Below, one piece after another: positions 58,080 to 64,000 of a stretch of 64,000 nt of DNA. Origin of the DNA: Siphonodentalium dalli (lineage: Eukaryota; Mollusca; Scaphopoda; Gadilida; Siphonodentaliidae); contig CP136065.1 in assembly GCA_032622095.1 (NCBI GenBank), forward strand, positions 216,982,151 through 217,046,150. The letters run 5' to 3'. The position numbers were made by a program, and so were the translations under genes. Each line of letters begins with the position of its first letter. Position 1 is the stretch's first letter. The notes below the pieces were generated by a model. It was not told where the DNA came from. It saw only the letters and a list, made by a program, of their open reading frames with translations, and searched no databases.

Positions 58080-59100
58080 AAATCCAAGAAGTGGGTATCC
58101 TTTCCCCTTAAATTTAAATACACCAAAGCACAACCAAATCCATGATCCAATATCCATGCCCATGTTACAAGCTGAAATGTTCATACGGATACAAAATTCA
58201 GAAATTCCCAAGTCAAACAAGTGCCGTAAATTTGGTAAAAATGAATAGACGAAACCTGTATTAAGTCGGTATCCTTTCCCTGAGCCGTGCTATCACCATG
58301 CCTAATGACAATGGAATCCGATAACAAACACCTGAGTGACAAGGTGATATGTTCAGCCGGACACAAATTTCCAAGTCAAACAGGGGCAGAAACTCTGGTA
58401 ACAATTAATGAACGAAACCCGTAGTATGTTGGGTATCCTTTCCCACAACCTGTGCTATCACAATGCCAAAAGACAACGAAATCCGACAATTAACACCCGA
58501 TTACAAGGTGATTTGTTCGGACGGACACAAAATTAATAAATTTCCAAGTCAAACAAGGGCCGTAACTCTGGTAAAAGTTAACCCTTTACCCAACAAACCG
58601 GCCAAATAAAGCTTCAACAGCCTAAAATATCTTTGGTCTGTCTCAATAGAACCATACAAATATGGATATCATTGGAACCGGCTCATTGACCACATTGTGA
58701 TGGTTACAGTTATGCCCTGTGCCAATGCATTCTCTTATATATGCGAGTCGACCATAGGTCGCCTCGCATATATAAGAGAATGCATTGGCCTAAAAAAAAT
58801 CTTTTTTTAACACTTTTTACCATTTTTTCTTACACTCTTTAACAATTTTATAATTTTTAATGTGTTAAGCCAATGCATTCTCTTATATATGCGAGGCGAC
58901 CTATGGTCGACTCGCATATATAAGAGAATGCATTGGCACAGGGCCCTTCTGTTGGGTAAAAGTTAATGGACGAAATCCGTATAGTACATGTATGTGGGTA
59001 TCCTTCCCACCAGCCTTTGCTATCATCACGACAAAGGACAACGAAATCCGACAATTAACACCCGAGTTACAAGGTGATATGTTCGGACGTCTCGACGGAC
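58080..59100. repeat. Tandem monomers of about 150 bp, reverse orientation
   Basis: Units share 'GGGTATCCTTTCCC', 'CGAAATCCGACAATTAACAC', 'TTACAAGGTGAT' and 'AAGTCAAACAAGGGCCGTAA', the reverse of the family at 23040-23760. A two-hairpin MITE (58578-58966) has inserted into one unit. Confidence 0.75.
58578..58966. mobile_element. TTAA-flanked two-hairpin MITE (copy 3)
   Basis: TTAA-CCCTTTACCCAACA at the left. The right end GTTGGGTAAA-AG-TTAA has two changes from GGG. Hairpins at 58723-58791 and 58871-58939 are in opposite orientations. It sits inside a tandem monomer, which reads GGTAAAAGTTAATGGACGAA across the removed element and so gives the pre-insertion sequence. Confidence 0.9.
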
Positions 59101-59761
59101 GCAGCCCTCGGCTATATGCCCCGAACCGCCTACGGAGGTAGGGGCATACTAATGCTAAAATATGCCAATACTAATTATTTTGTTGTATACAACCTGTTCT
59201 ATCTGTTAAAAATCCACTTCAGACAACCGAATTTTAGCATTGTGTCAAAAATCAATTCCAATATTCTAGTAATAGTTTTTACGAAATTGGAATTCTGTGA
59301 GGAAAATGAAATGTTATAGTACCGTACCCCATATAAAATAATGATCACACTTCAATAAAACTGTTCAATATTATCCAAATGTCTGGCATTCTGCGCTATA
59401 CTCAAATCCGGAGTACAAACTGAGAAATATTGGTGGATACCATATTAAATGCATGGCAATTGATAATACAGATAAGTGCATACAGTGTATCATAGGAGGT
59501 ATAGCAGTACACAACTGTTTATTGTGATGGCTATGAAGTGGGCATTGTACTTATCTGCTAAACCAAGATTCTTAGCAAACAAGAAACAACATATCCTTGT
59601 TTGGAAAACTAAAAACATAGTAGAATCAACTGTATATCACTGTTCTGTGCTGTTTCCTGCTTGTCTCACTGTTACTGTGACCTTGAACTGAATGTGCATG
59701 GTGACGCCTTTTGAACATCGTTTAGCCGAACTTAGCAGGTTTCAGTCGCATTGATCTGGTC

Positions 59762-60470
59762 AGGTATGGAGGGTTTTTAAGGTCACAATCCTAACTTCAC
59801 ATTTTAATTCTAACTTAACATTTTAATTCTTATATTTTAATTCTAACTTAACATTTTAATTCTAACTTAACATTTTAATTCTATTTACATTATATTTACA
59901 TTCTATTCACATTCTATTTATATTCTATTTACATGCTAGAAACATGCTATTAACTCTAACTTAATCTTTTAATTCTTACTTAATATTTTAATTCTAACTT
60001 AACATTTTAATTCTTATATTTTAATTCTAACTTGATATTTTAATTATAACTTAATATTTTAATTCTTATATTTTAATTGTAACTCTAACTTTATATTTCA
60101 ATTCTTACTTAATAGTTTTATTTTAATATTTTAAATCTACTACAAAAAGGTCTAATGTTGGAATTAAAATATAAAATATAGAATAAAATGTAAAGTTAGA
60201 ATTAAAATATAGGAATTAAAATGTAAAGTTAGAATTAAAATATAAGAATTAAAATGTTAAGTTAGAATTAAAATATTAGGTAAGAATTAAAAGTTTAAGT
60301 TAGAGTTTCTAGAATGTAAATAGAATGTAAATAGAATATAAATAGAATGTAAATAGAATGTAAATAGAATGTAAATAGAATGTAAATAGAATGTAAATAT
60401 AATAATTAAAATGTTAAGTTAGAATTAAAATGGGAAGTTAGGATTGTGACCCTAATAACCCTCCATAGTC
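59762..60470. repeat. AT-rich giant foldback, about 700 bp
   Basis: The ends GTATGGAGGGTTTTTAAGGT and the complement of CCCTAATAACCCTCCATAGT are followed on both sides by GTCACAATCCTAACTT. The interior consists of many short repeats: 'TTCTAACTTAACATTTTAA' in the left half, its complement in the right half, and a 'GAATGTAAATA' run at 60310-60400. The strand bias switches at about 60145, so the whole block can fold on itself. Confidence 0.85.
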
Positions 60471-60990
60471 AGGCACATCCTGAATTCAACTATTATAATT
60501 ATATTTAACTATTATAGTTGAATTTGACAGTTCTAATTTAACCATTTCCCTGTTGTTGTTTTTTGTGTGTGGAAACTATGTGATCGCGCATCCCAGTGCA
60601 CAGTCAAATTGCAAGATTACAACACATTTTCAGTCTGCCGATAAAATTTGTTTTGCAAGCTTTTGCGCTGACTTATTTAAGTTAATAATGACACAAGGTT
60701 GCCCTTCTGAATGACATTAACATGCATGAATACTCAGTTGGTCATTCATAACACAATTAGACCAATTGAATGTTATTTGACTGCCTTAGCGTGTGCCATC
60801 ATAACTAATTTTCCGTACGGATCGAGACGTGATATTTCGTCACATAAACACAAATGGTACAGATTTAATATGACAGTTTTTAATTTTTTTTTTAATAAGA
60901 TGTTGGATTATGCCTCTTGTATCGAATTCACAAACGACCATATTGAATATAAATATAATAGTTGAATCCAGGATGTGTCTGACCGGCTGA
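60471..60990. repeat. Second inverted repeat adjoining the foldback
   Basis: GTCAGGCACATCCTGAATTCAACTATTATA-type sequence at 60468-60500 is reversed at 60950-60990 ('AATAGTTGAATCCAGGATGT', then GTCTGACCGGC). This suggests the whole block 59762-60990 is one or two nested foldback elements. Confidence 0.65.
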
Positions 60991-61019
60991 TAACATCGGC
61001 AGATCAAAACTCGAGGTGT

Positions 61020-61365
61020 CACTGTCCCAATGGGACTAAGGATACCCCCCCCCCCCGTGTTTTTAAAATACTAAGATGTTTCACATTTCAGTAAACATTT
61101 AGTTAAATTAATAAAAATAACAGTTCCCATTGTAGGTGCACAACCCTAACCCTGATCTTAAACCTATTGACCGAAAAATGTAGGAATAAAAGCTCGGACA
61201 AAATTATACATGTTGCGAAAAAGGGGGGATAACTCCACCAAAAAAAGTCCGACAGGTGGTTGATGTCTGTGCCAAGTTTCACGGAAAATGATCATAAAAC
61301 GACTGAGAAAAACCCCGGACAACGTTGTGTCCACGGACGGACGGACAAGCTGATCAATTCAGGGC
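61020..61365. repeat. Dispersed repeat, reverse orientation
   Basis: Reverse complement of the family at 56170-56935: 'GTCCCAATGGGACTAAGGAT', a poly-C tract, 'CGGACGGACAAGCTGATC'. The region 61366-62026 shows nothing recognisable. Confidence 0.75.
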
Positions 61366-62026
61366 GGGCAACAGTTCGTTGTGGCGTTACGAACGCGAAT
61401 TTGGGGTTAACCAGTTAATTCTAAATCCCAATGATTTACGAAGTAAAACTCTACTATTGGGTAACAATATAAGTTATTGACCTCCTAGAACACGTTTATT
61501 CAGTTGAAATGAACACATTATATACACCATGTTAGATCTCTGACAACACGAATAGGTGTGTCTGATTGTTGACTTTCCATGGTTTCAGTTAATTGGAGGT
61601 ATATGTAGCCCCACAAAGTGATTCGCCAAATGTGCGGAAGGTGACATGACATGAGCACAGCAAAATGATGTCGATGGTTGATGATTTAGACACGTGAAGG
61701 GTTCAGAGGGACAACGCATTGCGTGTGCACATCATTTCAACAGGAACGTGGTAATTGACATTGGTTATGATTGTGCTGTCGGTCGCACTTGATGAATGAT
61801 TTTATTGAAGTGTATCGAAATCATCAGGAAACGACTGAGAACATTAACATGTGATAACTGGATTAACTGCACTGCATAGCCAACTTGCACTTTAGACGAC
61901 AAAGTATCTGAATGGTAAGCGCAATAGATGCGAGTCGCAAATAGGAAGGCGATTCTTATGATATTACTAATTCCCACGCGCATGACGAACTATACGACCA
62001 CACTGTGGGAAACTGGTGAAGAATAC

Positions 62027-62544
62027 CACCCCTGGTCAAGTGGTCCTGCTAATTTGATATGATGCTGGTGGTCCTGCTGAATTGCTATGATGCGGGTAGG
62101 GCAAAATGATGCCGTTACGGAAAAGTACCGTTATTTTTTCTAAAGTTGTCATTTTCGCGGTGTTTTGCTAACCCGAGCGATTTGAGAAACAAACAATGTG
62201 TGCATGAAACATTCAAAAACATATTTATTTTTAAAATATATAATAAAGCCTGCGCTGGTGTTTCTAAAACGATGTGAATAACCATTTTGAATATAGTCGA
62301 TTTTAAACAACTAATACAACCGGTATTAAACATGTTTCGCAATAAATATATTTTTGAATGTTCGATTCGCATAATGGCTTTTCATGTATATGTTCAGATT
62401 ATTGGAACACTGCGAAAAAGACAAATTAAAAAAATATAACGGTACTTTTTGTTAACAGCACCAGTTTGCCATAACAGCATCATAGCAATTCAGCAGGACC
62501 CAACCACATCATAGCACATTAGCAGGACCACTTGACCAGGGGTG
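62027..62544. mobile_element. MITE with CACCCCTGGTCAAGTGG ends, 5-bp duplication
   Basis: CACCCCTGGTCAAGTGGTCC at the left, GGACCACTTGACCAGGGGTG at the right, AATAC on each flank (62022-62026 and 62545-62549). The arms extend about 130 bp with 'GAATTGCTATGATGC'/'GCATCATAGCAATTC' and 'AACGGTACTTTT' pairing. A solo end is at 10513-10640. Confidence 0.85.
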
Positions 62545-62859
62545 AATACATTTGTTTGTGATGGGTGTTCTGCTGATGTCATCTCATCAGTTTGATTTAT
62601 TATGTCCAATATACTCTGGAATCCAGGTTCTGAATACTGAATGGCATTATGGGACAACATAGTCCACTAACTTTTTACAGCACAATGTGAAGTCATAGTT
62701 GGAGTTATAATAACAGCTCGAAACGTGCCATGTTGAGTATGTTTAGAACGTTATCATGACCCGAAGAAAACGAGAACAAGAAGTTGAATTAGCATGCCTC
62801 GCTATGGAGGTGGCCATTGCTCGCTATATGATGGCATCTTTCAGGTCATATATATCATA

Positions 62860-63437
62860 TACCTTACTCGTATTTAAATTCGCGCAGTACTATTTTTCGC
62901 TCAGTTTTGAATTCGCGCACTTTAATTCACGAACCTAGCTGCGCGAATTCAAAACTGACAAAAATATTTTCGTGATAGTTTCATATATCTTGAAGCTGAT
63001 GAAAGTTTCAGTTCTTATTCATTGCTGGTGATAGTATATGTGTATATTAAACACAATCGCGGTGGATTTACATCGTGTTGACAATAAACTAGTAACTACA
63101 TACATCATAATTTTGTGGCGACCTGGAATATTAGTAGTTCTTATACAAGCATTTCAACAATGTCTATGTTACCATGATTTGTCGCTTGGCATTGTGAGCA
63201 ATGGTCTTGATAGCGGTTGGCCGAATGTAAATATATTCATGGATAGGCTTAATTGTCTATTCAACCGTTCATAATAGATGTAAATTCAGCAACATATATA
63301 GCACTCTTGTATTTCATATGGACTGCGGTTTAGATTAAACTTGGGAGTCGTACTATTTTTCGCTCAGTTTTAAATAGTACGCGCACCATTTGGTGCGTGA
63401 AAAATAGTACTGCGCGAATTTAAATACGAGTAAGGTA
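62860..63437. mobile_element. Foldback element with TACCTTACTCGTATTTAAAT ends
   Basis: The left end TACCTTACTCGTATTTAAAT, then TCGCGCAGTACTATTTTTC, is the reverse complement of the right end up to 63437. Internal palindromes ('TTTTGAATTCGCGC' and 'GCGCGAATTCAAAA'; 'AAATAGTACGCGCACC' and its complement) sit just inside each end. The open frames between are not recognisable proteins. Confidence 0.8.
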
Positions 63438-64000
63438 GGCCGAACCAATTATAGTCTAATACCTCAAACTGTTATAATCCTGTTCGACTATGAGTTACCA
63501 GATCAGTCTGGTTGTGCTAAATCCCATGCGTTGTATACACCATGCATCATGAAAATCCACCCCAACCAAGTGGCACAAACACATGCATATTAACTTCAGC
63601 TGCAATGTAAACGGATGTGGAAGGGTGGGGGCTATTGTACGAAGAGCATACTACACTTATATGTTCACTTGATAAGCAATCCAATGTTATCAGACATACC
63701 TTTGTTCAAACAGTATTTATTCCATTATTAATACAACAATAATAAGTAAAACGTCGACATCAAGCATATATAGGCTTGTGTGAGTCATTTCCAGCAATCA
63801 TTTTATATCCACATCACTTAGCGAGAGCGTGATGGTATAGATATAGACCGTAAACGATACTCGTAATGAGACGAACTAATTCTATACGCAGGTTTAGTAA
63901 TATAAAATATACTACTATTGCTGTAATATTTATTGTTTGAATTCTAGTTAAGATTTGTCACGATCCATCTTGGTCGTCACATTAATGCACGTTTGGAAAT
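63438..64000. other. Right-edge stretch, nothing recognised
   Basis: AT-rich DNA with no coding, RNA or repeat signal I can support. A donor-like GAACAAAG then GTATGT on the minus strand near 63700 has no open exon before it. Confidence 0.35.

Overview
The window is animal nuclear DNA. Its genes are split by introns with GT..AG boundaries, coding sequence is sparse, and AT-rich intronic and intergenic DNA is packed with short foldback DNA transposons. The dispersed monomers (for example those around 'GGGCCATAACTCCGT') and the gene families seen suggest a marine invertebrate, most likely a lophotrochozoan such as a mollusc. The organism is an inference, not a call.

Two genes are well supported and lie head to head. 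On the minus strand, from about 6.0 kb to beyond the left edge, is a gene whose large exon (1-2041) encodes the N-terminal part and the first ATPase motifs of a ZNFX1-type (NFX1-type zinc-finger protein 1) superfamily-1 helicase. Two small upstream exons on the same strand (4289-4404 and 5885-6013) encode one PABP-like RNA-recognition motif (RRM). Splice sites and phases join all three exons into one open frame, which would make an RRM-ZNFX1 helicase fusion. On the plus strand, seven phase-compatible exons from 8648 to 46338 encode a complete NEDD4-family-interacting protein (NDFIP1/2 orthologue, 207 aa). It has one PPxY and two LPxY motifs and three membrane segments, and is spread over about 38 kb.

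The NDFIP introns (10.2, 6.3, 3.4, 1.0, 5.3 and 10.9 kb) and the DNA right of the gene are a collection of DNA transposons. There are at least four families of TTAA-flanked, piggyBac-like MITEs, one with two near-perfect 69-nt hairpins per element. There are also hAT-like elements with 8-bp target duplications, elements with 5-bp and 9-bp duplications, TA-flanked mariner/Tigger-type foldbacks, and a decayed Tigger (pogo-type) transposase in intron 5. Several elements are nested, and one empty-site/filled-site pair fixes an insertion exactly. In four NDFIP introns a MITE ends only 27 to 90 bp before the next exon.

From 46.4 to 64 kb no multi-exon gene could be assembled. A likely terminal exon of an unidentified minus-strand gene lies at 57701-57803 with a polyadenylation signal, and a weak candidate internal exon lies at 47951-48006. 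The rest is repeats. No rRNA, tRNA or CRISPR array was recognised.
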